The notes under the pieces were generated by a model that did no database searches, was not told where the DNA came from, and saw only the letters and a program-made list of their open reading frames with translations. Below, one piece after another: positions 17,913-26,089 of a stretch of 64,000 nt of DNA. Numbering within the stretch: position 1 is the first letter of the stretch; each line of letters starts with the position of its first letter. Origin of the DNA: Crenobacter intestini. Its GTDB lineage: Bacteria; Pseudomonadota; Gammaproteobacteria; Burkholderiales; Chromobacteriaceae. The position numbers and the translations under genes were made by a program. The stretch is from NCBI RefSeq assembly GCF_004919095.1, contig NZ_STGJ01000014.1:1-64000 (forward strand). Direction: 5' to 3'.

Positions 17913-19148
17913 CTAGGCGGCTAGCTCGCCTCGGTGGGTTCCTGCTGCTGGCGGTATGACTGCGCCGCTCACTTCACAGGCTAGCCGGGCAATGTCCTGC
18001 CCTTGTTTTAATACGGCCTCGCCACGGCGAAGCACATTGATCGCACCGACCAGATCGGCATAGGCCTCGAAACCGCACGCCACACAGCGGAATGCCGCTT
18101 GCGTCTGGCGATTCAGTTTCGAGACATGACCACATGCCGGATTCGGACAGGTCTGGCTGGTATGGTGCGGCGGCACCGCGATCAAGTGCCCACCCCGCCA
18201 CGCCAGCTTGTAGTCCAACTGCCGGCGAAACTCGTACCAACCTTGATCCAAGATCGCCTTGTTCAGCCCCTTCTTGGCGCTGACGTTGCGCCCCGGCGCT
18301 TCCGCCGTACCCGCCGCAGACTTCGACATATTTTGCACTTGCAGGTCTTCGATACAGACAATCGCGTGGTTTTGGCTGATTGCGGTCGAGGCCTTGTGCA
18401 AGAAGTCTTTGCGGACGTTGGCGATGCGAGCTTGGATTTTCTGGACGCGGGCTTTCGCCTTTTTCCAGTTGTTCGAGTATTTGGTTTTACGGCTCAACGC
18501 CTGCTGCGCCTTGCGTAGCGTGGCCTCGTGCTGCTTGAAGCGGCTGTTGACCGGCGCGATGAAGCGGCCATCGCTCAAGGTGGCGAAGCGGGCGATGCCC
18601 AGATCAATGCCGACGATGCCCCCTTGCGGGACAGGCTGCGCCACCTCGCGCTCGGTCTGGATGGACACAAACCACTTGCCCGCATGTCGGCTGACGGTGA
18701 CGTTCTTGACGGTGCCCACCACCTCGCGGCTGTTGCGGTAACGCAGCCAACCCAGCTTCGGAAGGAAAATACGATCATTCATCTGATCCAGTTTGCAGCC
18801 TTGCGGATAGCGAAAGCTGTCGCCGTGCCCTTTCTTCTTGAAGCGAGGGAAGTCCGCCCGCTTGGCGAAGAAGTTCTTGTAGGCGCGTTCCAAGTCTTTG
18901 AGCGACTGCTGCAAAGCTTGGCTGGGGGTTTTGCTCAGCCATGGTGTTTCAGGACTGTTGCGCCATTCGGTAAGGCGCTTTGTCATGGCGTTGTAGCCAA
19001 TGAATTTGCCACCCACCTCGTGATTCTGCTGCTGCAAAGCCAAGCCCTGATTGAACACGAAGCGGCACGCCCCGGCGAAGCGACGCATATTGCGCTGCTG
19101 TTCGCCGTTCGGCATAAGTTCGTATTTGTAGGCTTGAAGTCGTTGCAT
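17913..19148 (-). CDS. tnpB: TnpB RNA-guided nuclease (IS200/IS605 OrfB)
   Basis: 411 residues, full length. N-terminal helix-turn-helix (RFAGACRFVFNQGLALQQQN), then a split RuvC nuclease: Asp in VGIDLGIARFATLSDG, Glu in CIEDLQVQNMSK and Asp in EAYADLVGAINVL, so all three catalytic acids are present. The zinc finger CPNPACGH...CVACGF sits between the last two. TnpB enzymes are guided by an RNA from the element's downstream end and cut the empty donor site, favouring element retention; they are ancestors of Cas12. Confidence 0.92.
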   Translation of the reverse strand: MQRLQAYKYELMPNGEQQRNMRRFAGACRFVFNQGLALQQQNHEVGGKFIGYNAMTKRLTEWRNSPETPWLSKTPSQALQQSLKDLERAYKNFFAKRADFPRFKKKGHGDSFRYPQGCKLDQMNDRIFLPKLGWLRYRNSREVVGTVKNVTVSRHAGKWFVSIQTEREVAQPVPQGGIVGIDLGIARFATLSDGRFIAPVNSRFKQHEATLRKAQQALSRKTKYSNNWKKAKARVQKIQARIANVRKDFLHKASTAISQNHAIVCIEDLQVQNMSKSAAGTAEAPGRNVSAKKGLNKAILDQGWYEFRRQLDYKLAWRGGHLIAVPPHHTSQTCPNPACGHVSKLNRQTQAAFRCVACGFEAYADLVGAINVLRRGEAVLKQGQDIARLACEVSGAVIPPAAGTHRGELAA

Positions 19149-19277
19149 AACAATAGTTTACTGGCTTCTCAGAGATTTCAAAGCCCTCTGGGTAAATGGA
19201 CGCCTGCGGCGTCCGCGCTATCCATCCCCGCCATGAATGACGGGGCTTTTCGCGCATTCTGGTAAGCCCGCTGCAGG

Positions 19278-19769
19278 CTAAGGCTTGCTCTTTTCCAGCG
19301 CTGCGCACCGCGCATCCTGTTGTGACTGCTCGCGAGCCAGGGCGGCGGCGGGCCAGTGAGGGTCGTCCAGGCAGCGCTGGCAGACGACGGCCAGCGTTTC
19401 GCTGTCGCTGGGTTGGCAGTGCCAGCCTGATCCGGCTTGCCAGTAAAAGCTGCCATCCAATCGCTCGTAGGCGCTGTGCGGCGCGCTCATCGGAACGGGC
19501 GCCTGGCAGCGCCCGCAGACGCCGACCGGCCCTGTCGGGAAGTTGACGGCAACGCCTTCGTGGCGCATCGCCGCCGCGCAACCGGCATCGGCGCACGGCG
19601 GACAAAACAGGTACAGCACGTCCGCTGCCATGATCTCCAGCTCGACGCGAACCTGCCCGTCCGGCTGCTTGGCATAGTGCAGGCATTGCCGGTTAAGGCT
19701 GAGCTCGACATGTTGCTCCGGTAGCACCTGGCCGCAAGCGAGGCAGTTGCCCATGGTTTCTGTTTGCAT
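19278..19769 (-). CDS. Zinc-ribbon-type cysteine-rich protein
   Basis: 163 residues with several CxxC pairs: CLACGQVL near the N-terminus, CPPCADAGC, CGRCQAPVP and CQRCLDD. It should bind two zinc ions; no enzymatic motif seen. Start preceded by AGAGGATGAATC. It is divergent from the PP2C gene, with an operator palindrome of the WYL regulon in the shared 110-bp intergenic region, so it is probably a regulon member. Confidence 0.65.
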   Translation of the reverse strand: MQTETMGNCLACGQVLPEQHVELSLNRQCLHYAKQPDGQVRVELEIMAADVLYLFCPPCADAGCAAAMRHEGVAVNFPTGPVGVCGRCQAPVPMSAPHSAYERLDGSFYWQAGSGWHCQPSDSETLAVVCQRCLDDPHWPAAALAREQSQQDARCAALEKSKP

Positions 19770-19814
19770 GATTCATCCTCTTTCATCTTCATCCGCTTCG
19801 TTTCACCATGCATC

Positions 19815-19847
19815 GCGACATTATTTGTCGCTTGCCTAGCGCATAAT
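19815..19847 (+). promoter_or_regulatory. WYL-regulon operator-promoter 1 (upstream of PP2C gene)
   Basis: Perfect palindrome GCGACA-TTATT-TGTCGC at 19815-19831, then exactly 10 nt, then CATAAT at 19842-19847 as the -10 element. The palindrome covers the -35 region. The PP2C ATG at 19880 follows after AGGAG. Same layout as five other sites in this window. Confidence 0.75.
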
Positions 19848-19879
19848 GCAAATGCATCATGCATAAAACAGGAGATTCG

Positions 19880-20656
19880 ATGCTGGAAGTTGCCTACACA
19901 CAGCACCGCGGCAAGCGCAACCCCAGGCAGCAGGACGCCTTGTGGAACGGTGCGGCCTGCCTGCAGCAGGTCGACGCGGAGCCGGCCGTGCACGCGCTGG
20001 GTTTGCCAGTCTGGCTGGCGGTAGCCGACGGCGTTGCGTCCAGCCCGTCGGCAGAGCGAGCCAGCCTCTTGGTGGTCGAAGCGCTGGCCAAGCGCGTACC
20101 GGAGCAGGGCTTGTCCGCACGCACCCTGCGTACGGTGCACGGCACGCTGTGCGACCGCTACGCCCGTGGCGCGACGTTCGGCAGTTCTACCACCGTGGTG
20201 GCGGCGCAGTGGACGGCCGATGGCGTGACGGTGCTCAACTGCGGCGACAGCCGTGCCTACCTGATTGCCGGCGCCGGTGGCTGGACGCGGCTAAGCCATG
20301 ACCACACCGTGCTCAACGAGCTGATCGCAGCTGGGCAGGCCGACCCGGGCACCGAGTACGCCAGCCTGTACCACGCGTTGTCCGATTGCCTGGTCGCCGA
20401 CCACGACGAGGACCGCTTCGCCATCCACCAGGCCAAAGCCTCTCCCGTGCCGGGCGATTGCCTGTTGCTGTGCTCGGACGGCGTACACGACACGCTGGGC
20501 GAGGCGCGGCTCAAGGCCTTGTTCGATCCGGCGCTGTCGCTGTCGCAGCAAGTTAGCTTGTGGCGCGAGGCGGTGCTGGCCGCGGGCGCACCGGACAATT
20601 TTTCGCTGATCCTGGCCCGTTGGGCGGACAGCACGGACAAGGAGAATGCCGCATGA
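19880..20656 (+). CDS. PP2C-family Ser/Thr protein phosphatase
   Basis: 258 residues from the ATG at 19880, chosen for the AGGAGATTCG before it and because the upstream ATG at 19859 is close to the promoter. PP2C motifs appear in order: RQQDALW, VADGVASSPSAERAS (metal Asp), GSSTTVVAAQW, NCGDSRAYL, LSHDHT, CSDGVHDTL (metal Asp) and GAPDNFSLIL. It is likely an active Mg/Mn phosphatase of the bacterial Stp/PrpC type. No Hanks kinase is seen nearby, so the partner is elsewhere or of another kind. The stop overlaps the next start (ATGA). Confidence 0.9.
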   Translation: MLEVAYTQHRGKRNPRQQDALWNGAACLQQVDAEPAVHALGLPVWLAVADGVASSPSAERASLLVVEALAKRVPEQGLSARTLRTVHGTLCDRYARGATFGSSTTVVAAQWTADGVTVLNCGDSRAYLIAGAGGWTRLSHDHTVLNELIAAGQADPGTEYASLYHALSDCLVADHDEDRFAIHQAKASPVPGDCLLLCSDGVHDTLGEARLKALFDPALSLSQQVSLWREAVLAAGAPDNFSLILARWADSTDKENAA

Positions 20657-21888
20657 AGGTGCGTATCCACCGGGGGTGCCAGCAGATTGGCGGCACCTGC
20701 GTCGAGCTGCAATATCAGGATTGCCGGATCGTACTCGACTTCGGCCTGCCGCTGGACGGTGACGCGGCCGATGGCGCGCTGCTGCCGGCGCTGGTGGAGG
20801 GGCCGCTCGCCGCCGTGCTGGTTTCCCACCCGCACCTCGACCACTACGGCCTGCTGCACCATCTGCCGGCGGACACGCCGGTGGCGATGGGGGCGGCCGC
20901 ACGGCGCATCATCGAGGCCGCCGCGCCGTTTACCGGCCAGCCTTTGCCGCCGCTGGCCGGCCCGACGCTGGCGCACCGGCAGGCGCTGCAGATCGGCCCG
21001 TTCCGGGTGACGCCTTATCTGGTCGACCATTCGGCCTACGACGCGTACGCCTTTCTGGTCGAGGCAGGCGGCAAGCGGCTGTTCTACAGTGGCGACTTCC
21101 GTGCGCACGGCCGCAAGAGTGGCCTGTTCGAGGCCATGCTCAGCCAGCCGCCGCAGGACATCGACGTGCTGCTGATGGAAGGCTCTTCGCTGTCCCGCCC
21201 GGAGGGGCAGGAGGGCTTCCCGACCGAGACCGACCTCGAAAACGAACTGGCCAGCCTGTGCCGCGAGGCGCCGGGCTTGGTGATGGTGCATGCCTCCGCG
21301 CAGAACATCGACCGCATCGTCAGCCTGTACCGTGCCTGCAAACGGAGTGGCCGCACCCTGGTCATCGACCTCTATACCGCGGCGGTGCTGGCGGCGACCG
21401 GCAACGCCAACATCCCGCAGTCGTTCTGGCCGCAGGTGGCGCTGTACACCCCCGAGCGCCAGCGCAAGCAGATCGTCAGGCTGCAGGCGTTCGAGCTGCT
21501 GCAGAAGCATTCGGCGCGTCGCATCTATCCGGAGCAACTTAAGGCCATCGCGGCGAACGCCGTGCTGCTGTTCCGTCCCATGCACATGCAAGACCTGGAC
21601 GCGGCGGACTGCCTGCAAGACGCCAGCTTCGTGTTCTCGCAGTGGGCGGGCTACCTGCAGCAGGACGGTTACCGCGCCATGCAGGACTGGCTGGCGGCGC
21701 GCGGCATCGGTATCCGCCACCTCCATACCTCGGGGCACGCCAGCACGGCCGACCTTCGGCGTTTCGCCGCCGCGCTGAACCCCCGGCAACTGGTGCCCAT
21801 CCACAGCTTCGCGCCGGACGAGTACCCAAAACAGTTCGCCAATGTCGTGCCGCGTCAGGATGGCGAATGGTGGACGGTGGCGGCGTGA
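20653..21888 (+). CDS. Metallo-beta-lactamase-fold hydrolase, RNase J/beta-CASP-like
   Basis: 411 residues from the ATG overlapping the PP2C stop; the longer frame back to 20560 lies inside PP2C. Metal ligands: VSHPHLDHYGLL (HxHxDH), LVDHSAYDAYAF and LFYSGDFRAHGRKSG. The C-terminal part GHASTADLRRF and LVPIHSFAPDEYPKQF resembles the end of RNase J-type beta-CASP nucleases. A nucleic-acid or nucleotide phosphodiesterase is likely; the substrate is unknown. Translational coupling to PP2C points to a shared process. Confidence 0.85.
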   Translation: MKVRIHRGCQQIGGTCVELQYQDCRIVLDFGLPLDGDAADGALLPALVEGPLAAVLVSHPHLDHYGLLHHLPADTPVAMGAAARRIIEAAAPFTGQPLPPLAGPTLAHRQALQIGPFRVTPYLVDHSAYDAYAFLVEAGGKRLFYSGDFRAHGRKSGLFEAMLSQPPQDIDVLLMEGSSLSRPEGQEGFPTETDLENELASLCREAPGLVMVHASAQNIDRIVSLYRACKRSGRTLVIDLYTAAVLAATGNANIPQSFWPQVALYTPERQRKQIVRLQAFELLQKHSARRIYPEQLKAIAANAVLLFRPMHMQDLDAADCLQDASFVFSQWAGYLQQDGYRAMQDWLAARGIGIRHLHTSGHASTADLRRFAAALNPRQLVPIHSFAPDEYPKQFANVVPRQDGEWWTVAA

Positions 21889-21940
21889 GGTGGCGATACA
21901 GTTATGTCTTTTGGATTGCCAATTTTTCAGGAGAGCCTGA

Positions 21941-23017
21941 GTGTTTGATCCATTGAAGTTGTGGGAAGTGAACCGGGAGGAGCGGTTTTACTGTGCCTTG
22001 CTCGCGCATGCCGTTCTGTCCTCAAGCCGGGTGAGGGCGGCCATCTGCGAGGCAATCAACGGTGTCACCGGCAGTCACCTCGACCCCGAAGGGCTGGAAG
22101 TCTATGTCGAGGTCGCAGCTATGCGGGATTACTGGAACCGTCTGGGTGGCCCGTCCAGAAATGGGGGGGATGACCGTAAGCTGGAGGTGTTGCGTAAAAT
22201 CTTTGCGAAAGAAAACTTGCCGGAGAGCATGCTGCAGAGCCCGGTCTTCCGGACGAAAACTGGGGCGCTTCCCAATCCTGGGAAATGGGGGATCGAGGAG
22301 ATCAGCAAGGCATTCCCTGAATATGCCAGTGATGAGAAGCTTAATAGTTTCAGAATGATCAAGTATTCGTTCAACGCAAAGCCTGACATGTTGTTCGTGT
22401 CAGGTGGCGAGGCTGTTTTGGTGGAAGCAAAGATTGAATCTGGTGAATCAATGTACGAGGGCGGGATCTCTCAGACTGCTGTTCAGGGAAAAATTTCCGA
22501 ATTGGTCAAAGATCTGGCGCCTTGCTATCAGGAGACTAGGTTTTTCAATACCATGCTGGTCTTGAAGCAGAATCGTGATCAACCAGTTCTGACATGGTCT
22601 GCCGTGATCGGGTGTTTGGAATCCGTGACTTCAGAGCATGCTGATGAAATAGACCCGTTTACGATGCGTTGTTTCCATCAATTGATCAGAAATACGGCCA
22701 GTCAGATCAAACCAGAGCGTCGATCGACAAGAAAAGTGGCGGATTGCGGCGCATTTGATATGGAAGATCTGGATGGCGGGTTTCTACTGAAGGTGGTGGC
22801 CAATATGAAGCGAGACCCAGAGGCCAAGGTCAGATTCGGCACGAGCGGTAATGGATTCACGCCAAATTATGTGATTTCGTATGGTGATGGCCGGACGGTC
22901 TGCTTTGCCGGCTGCAATCATCAGACCATGCCCAAAGGCAAAATGTTCTCGGAGAAAAATCTGTCTGGTTTTTTTTCAAGGCTGGACATTGTGCCGCAGA
23001 TCAAGAAGGCTGGTTAG
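21941..23017 (+). CDS. Putative PD-(D/E)XK nuclease-like protein
   Basis: 358 residues from a GTG with a good ribosome-binding site (TCAGGAGAGCCTGA). The middle holds KPDMLFVSGGEAVLVEAKIE, with the PD...ExK spacing of the PD-(D/E)XK nuclease core. The N-terminal third is helical. The gene is lower in GC than its neighbours and has no WYL-regulon palindrome, so it may be a separate insertion. An orphan restriction-like nuclease is plausible but rests on one motif. Confidence 0.6.
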   Translation: MFDPLKLWEVNREERFYCALLAHAVLSSSRVRAAICEAINGVTGSHLDPEGLEVYVEVAAMRDYWNRLGGPSRNGGDDRKLEVLRKIFAKENLPESMLQSPVFRTKTGALPNPGKWGIEEISKAFPEYASDEKLNSFRMIKYSFNAKPDMLFVSGGEAVLVEAKIESGESMYEGGISQTAVQGKISELVKDLAPCYQETRFFNTMLVLKQNRDQPVLTWSAVIGCLESVTSEHADEIDPFTMRCFHQLIRNTASQIKPERRSTRKVADCGAFDMEDLDGGFLLKVVANMKRDPEAKVRFGTSGNGFTPNYVISYGDGRTVCFAGCNHQTMPKGKMFSEKNLSGFFSRLDIVPQIKKAG

Positions 23018-23089
23018 TATTAAATGTCATAAATATTTCATACACCCCTCTTCGTGGAATGGCGTGTTAAGGGGGATGAACTCGATGCG

Positions 23090-23353
23090 TTAACCTGCAA
23101 GTCCCTCGACCTTTGTGGGCGTGACTTCCACCACCAGGTGGTTTTCGTCGAGTTTCACCTCGAACGCCTGCGCACCGGTGAACGCCATCAGGTACATCAT
23201 GTAGGGGGCTGTGCCGTGCTTCAGCCCGCGGGCGTGCGCGTAGCCAACCGCGCCCGGCCACATCTCGCCGACGACCGGCTGTTTCCAGGCGTCTTCGCAC
23301 GCCCATTGCTGCACGTCTTGAAAATCGGCGAGGGTGGCGGTGATCATGGCCAT
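23090..23353 (-). CDS. Small conserved-looking protein, 87 residues
   Basis: Begins MAMITATLADFQDVQQWACE and ends with a beta-rich stretch (AFEVKLDENHLVVEVTPTKV). No domain recognised. Lies 112 bp downstream of the 96-residue gene on the same strand and probably shares its promoter, the minus-strand arm of WYL-regulon site 2. Confidence 0.6.
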   Translation of the reverse strand: MAMITATLADFQDVQQWACEDAWKQPVVGEMWPGAVGYAHARGLKHGTAPYMMYLMAFTGAQAFEVKLDENHLVVEVTPTKVEGLAG

Positions 23354-23465
23354 AGCAATTTCCTTAAATGTGAATTTCCGGATGATAGAGCTGGGTGTGT
23401 TCGCTCGCTTTGTCGTGGATTAAGCAAACTACCGGCGTGCGGCGGCTTGCTCGCCTGTTTAACGC

Positions 23466-23756
23466 CTAGCCAACCGTCCTCTGAAGAACCGCGCGCTCGT
23501 CGTTGGTGGGAGAGAGCCTGCGCCGCACCTCCATCCGGGCGCGCACCACCATCAGCGGAATCTGGGCCGGACAAGGTCCGCCGGCGATTTGCTCCAGTCG
23601 CGCGTGCGCCGACAGGGCGTTGCGCAGTTCCAGCAGCGGGATCCGTTCGAGCGGCGTGCTGGTGAATACATGTCGCAGCCGATCGATTTCCTGCAGGAGG
23701 GTGTACTGAAGGGCGCCGTCCTGCGTGTCGTTGGGGTATGCGGGTTCGCTGTGCAT
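23466..23756 (-). CDS. Small hypothetical protein divergent from the WYL regulator
   Basis: 96 residues from ATG at 23756. An ATG at 23801 opens a longer frame but would lie upstream of the predicted minus-strand -10 (CATGAT at 23768-23763). The chosen ATG starts 6 nt after that -10, which would make the transcript leaderless or nearly so. Product: helical, Arg/Leu-rich (LQEIDRLRHVFTSTPLERIP, VVRARMEVRRRLSPTNDERA). Function unknown. Confidence 0.5.
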   Translation of the reverse strand: MHSEPAYPNDTQDGALQYTLLQEIDRLRHVFTSTPLERIPLLELRNALSAHARLEQIAGGPCPAQIPLMVVRARMEVRRRLSPTNDERAVLQRTVG

Positions 23757-23762
23757 TGGCAA

Positions 23763-23811
23763 ATCATGCCTTGCGCATGCGACAATCCATGTCGCATTCA
23801 TGTTTCAGTAT
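23763..23811. promoter_or_regulatory. WYL-regulon operator-promoter 2, bidirectional (regulator's own promoter)
   Basis: The palindrome at 23779-23795 is GCGACA-ATCCA-TGTCGC, extended to 8-bp arms ATGCGACA/TGTCGCAT. On the plus strand, 10 nt later, comes CAGTAT (23806-23811), upstream of the WYL gene at 23878. On the minus strand, also 10 nt away, comes CATGAT (23768-23763), upstream of the small gene at 23756. The site sits exactly where an autoregulated divergent promoter is expected. Confidence 0.75.
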
Positions 23812-23877
23812 CTGGGCGTGGCTGCACGACACAGCCCGCCCTATCCCCTGTACATCGTCCACGTTTTTGGAGAGCCA

Positions 23878-24852
23878 ATGAGCCAGACCCTGCTGCGCCA
23901 CCTGTGCATGCTGCGCGAAATTCCCCGTTCCCCGCGTTCGATCGATTGCCAGACCCTGCAGAGCCGACTGGCACAGCAGGGCTACGAAGTGACCGTGCGG
24001 TCGATCCAGCGAGATCTCAATTCACTGTCCAGCGTACTGCCGCTGATCAGCGACGGGGCCAAGCGGCAGGGTTGGTCCTGGATGGCCGACGGCGGCGAGG
24101 TCGGCCTGATGGGGATGGACGCGCACGAGGCGATGACGCTGAAGCTGGTGCAAGGCCAGCTTGCGCAACTGCTGCCGACCGCCACGCTTGAGCACCTGCA
24201 GCCTTATTTCACGCAGGCTGACCGCATTCTCGCGCAGCGTGGCGGCAAGTTCGCCCATTGGCCCGACAAGGTGCGGGTGTTGCCCAAGGGGCAGCCGTTG
24301 CTGGCGCCCCAGGTCAGCCCTGAGGTGCAGTCGGCGGTGTACGAGGCCTTGCTTGGCGATTGCCAGCTCGATATCGAGTACATGCGCCGCGATGCCACGG
24401 AACCGAAGCGCTATTTGGCCCATCCGGTGGCACTGGTGCTGCGTGGCCAGGTCAGCTACCTGCTGTGCATGCTACGAGACTACGAAGACATCAGCCAGCT
24501 CGTGTTGCACCGGATCAAAAGCGCCCGGCTGATCGATGCGCCAGCGCGCAAGGCCGACGGCTTCAACCTCGATGCGTATATCTCGCAGGGCAAGCTGGGT
24601 TTTGCCCACGGTGGGCAAGTGCGGCTGGAAGCCGAGTTCCACGAACATGCCGTGCAGACGCTGATGGAAACCCCGCTGAGTGAAGACCAGGAACTGATTC
24701 CGGCGACGTTGGGCACCAGCGGCCGCAACATGCGCTGGTTGCTGACGGCGACCGTCAACGACACCGGCGAGCTGGAGACCTGGCTCAACGGCTTCGGCAA
24801 GCTGTGTCTTAGGTGGCGCAAGGTGCCGTTGGGGCAAGCTGCAAATAACTAA
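23878..24852 (+). CDS. WYL-domain transcriptional regulator, proposed master of the GCGACA regulon
   Basis: 324 residues from the ATG after TTTGGAGAGCC; upstream in-frame codons back to 23725 precede the promoter and are discarded. N-terminal winged helix (LQSRLAQQGYEVTVRSIQRD), WYL domain at about 150-240 (LLGDCQLDIEYMRRDATEPK, YLAHPVALVLRGQVSYLLCM) and a WCX-type C-terminus. This is the standard HTH-WYL-WCX layout of ligand-responsive regulators, many linked to DNA damage or phage defence. GCGACA-N5-TGTCGC palindromes lie on both sides of it and at four other sites around it. That makes it the best candidate binder; activator or repressor is not decidable here. Confidence 0.85.
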   Translation: MSQTLLRHLCMLREIPRSPRSIDCQTLQSRLAQQGYEVTVRSIQRDLNSLSSVLPLISDGAKRQGWSWMADGGEVGLMGMDAHEAMTLKLVQGQLAQLLPTATLEHLQPYFTQADRILAQRGGKFAHWPDKVRVLPKGQPLLAPQVSPEVQSAVYEALLGDCQLDIEYMRRDATEPKRYLAHPVALVLRGQVSYLLCMLRDYEDISQLVLHRIKSARLIDAPARKADGFNLDAYISQGKLGFAHGGQVRLEAEFHEHAVQTLMETPLSEDQELIPATLGTSGRNMRWLLTATVNDTGELETWLNGFGKLCLRWRKVPLGQAANN

Positions 24853-24857
24853 ATATT

Positions 24858-24890
24858 GCGACATGTTCTGTCGCATGACTATCCGATGCT
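24858..24890 (+). promoter_or_regulatory. WYL-regulon operator-promoter 3 (upstream of SIR2 fragment)
   Basis: GCGACA-TGTTC-TGTCGC at 24858-24874 (7-bp arms TGCGACA/TGTCGCA), then 10 nt, then GATGCT at 24885-24890, the weakest -10 of the set. It starts 6 bp after the WYL gene stop, giving the SIR2 gene its own promoter. Confidence 0.6.
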
Positions 24891-25010
24891 GCAGGAGTGG
24901 CCCGTACAGGACACGCCTTGCTCGACTCGCCCCGCACCTGCTTGGCTGTGCGTGGGCAGGCCGTCCTTGCAGGGGATAGCGTGCCGGCGGATCCGGCAGG
25001 GGGAAATCGA

Positions 25011-25088
25011 ATGCTGGACAAGGCAGTAGCGGCATTGCAGCAGGCTGATGGCCTGCTGGTAACGGCAGGGGCGGGCATGGGGGTTGAC
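25011..25088 (+). pseudogene. 5' fragment of a SIR2-family (sirtuin) gene
   Basis: From ATG at 25011 (AGGGGGAAATCG before it) the frame gives LDKAVAALQQADGLLVTAGA then GMGVD. This is the N-terminal NAD-binding motif of SIR2 proteins, which normally continues SGLPDFRG. After Asp the sequence changes abruptly into TnpB-related DNA, and the frame runs on meaninglessly to 25235. The gene was therefore cut after about 26 codons. A GTG at 24897 in the same frame would add 38 residues of unknown value. Intact relatives deacylate proteins or transfer ADP-ribose using NAD. Confidence 0.7.
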
Positions 25089-25104
25089 TGTTCCATAAGC
25101 TTGC

Positions 25105-25340
25105 TCAAAGTTGAGGAATGGATTTGTCCGAACTCCGTTGGCGCAGCTTGCGCCGCCCAACTGGAGCTTCTTGACGCTCAGTTGCGCCGGAGGAACGTGA
25201 TTGCAGAATCCGCAGCACCTCGCGATGCGGCATGAAACGGGTAATCTCCGGATCATGGAGTTTGAGTTTCACATTCCGGGCAGCGTTGAAATCCGCTTGG
25301 ATCACGTCCCCGTTTGCACTTACGGAAACCTCAATTTTAG
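25105..25340 (-). pseudogene. C-terminal remnant of an IS605-type tnpB
   Basis: The minus-strand frame contains GDVIQADFNAARNVKLKL then HDPEITRFMPHREVLRILQ, the RuvC-III segment and tail of a TnpB subgroup different from the one at 17.9 kb. No earlier part of tnpB is left. It abuts the broken SIR2 gene, so the element or a later deletion at its edge caused the truncation. Confidence 0.65.
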
Positions 25341-25385
25341 TCAGCAACGTCGCGGTAAGTACGCGATTCTTCGATGTGCTGTTTT

Positions 25386-25988
25386 TCAAAAAACCGGTTT
25401 CTGGAAGTCACAATAAGGAACGTGCTGCAGCTCGCCGCCAGAAAAGCGTGCGGAAACCGACAGCACATCTTCGAGCGTGCCGCCTCGTGCGAGCGTCGTT
25501 CTGGCCACCCATTCCCAAAACTCGGGTAGCTCGCCGAGTTTGCCAAGATCGACGGAAGTTACGGCCCCTCTCCAGCGGCCGAGACTCAGCAAATAGCTGG
25601 TGCTCTTGCGGAGCGCGAAAACGGTCACATACTCGTCCATCACGCCTGGCCGCCATGCGGCCGCAGGCGCCATCCCCGCATGCACCATCATGTTGATCAC
25701 CTTCTGGATGCGCCGCTCCGTGACGTTCCGGGCGTAATCTCGGATGTACATGTCCAAGGTCAGCACGGTCAACACGATTCCGTTTAGGACGTCCTGGATG
25801 CAGACAAGGAATGCCTTTTCAATTGGACACCACAGCAAAATATGGATCAGATGAGTTTCTAAGGAATGGCCGATTCTTTTGCCAAGACCGGTGTTAAGCA
25901 GTCTGACCAGTTCATCTGTAGAAATGCTGAATCGTTCAGTTAAACGCATCTGCGCGTGAGCAGATAGAGAAGAGATTTTACGAAGCAT
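25386..25988 (-). CDS. Hypothetical protein, 200 residues
   Basis: Begins MLRKISSLSAHAQMRLTERF; the N-terminal 90 residues (STDELVRLLNTG, HILLWCPIEKAFLVCIQDV) vaguely recall small RelE/DUF4258-like folds, too weakly to name. The C-terminal half has ARNVTERRIQKVINMMVHAG and ends in PYCDFQKPVF. Located 100 bp after the secreted-protein gene pair on the same strand. Confidence 0.55.
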   Translation of the reverse strand: MLRKISSLSAHAQMRLTERFSISTDELVRLLNTGLGKRIGHSLETHLIHILLWCPIEKAFLVCIQDVLNGIVLTVLTLDMYIRDYARNVTERRIQKVINMMVHAGMAPAAAWRPGVMDEYVTVFALRKSTSYLLSLGRWRGAVTSVDLGKLGELPEFWEWVARTTLARGGTLEDVLSVSARFSGGELQHVPYCDFQKPVF

Positions 25989-26089
25989 TGAAAATCTCGG
26001 CAGCCATTACCAGTGTATTGACTACGTCAATGTAGACGAACACTTGGCAATTTGTGGGTCTGCCGAAATTTTTTGCAGTATCGTAGTTT

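Larger units (their letters stand above)
17836..19270 (-). mobile_element. IS200/IS605-type element carrying only tnpB
   Basis: tnpB (17913-19148) is bracketed by sequences typical of these elements. On the downstream side, ATCCTCCCCG (from 17839) pairs imperfectly with GGACGGGGAT near 17885-17894. On the upstream side lie the hairpins GACGCC-TGC-GGCGTC (about 19199-19213) and CCCCG...CGGGG (19226-19245). No tnpA is present, so movement would need a helper. The ends are given approximately, because IS200/605 elements lack terminal inverted repeats and target duplications. Confidence 0.75.

Noticed and set aside
20257-21804. 515-residue minus-strand frame
   Set aside because: Shadow of the PP2C and MBL genes, both with complete catalytic motifs on the plus strand.
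23725-23877. N-terminal extension of the WYL regulator frame
   Set aside because: It covers the promoter and operator; the ATG at 23878 has a proper ribosome-binding site and starts the helix-turn-helix.
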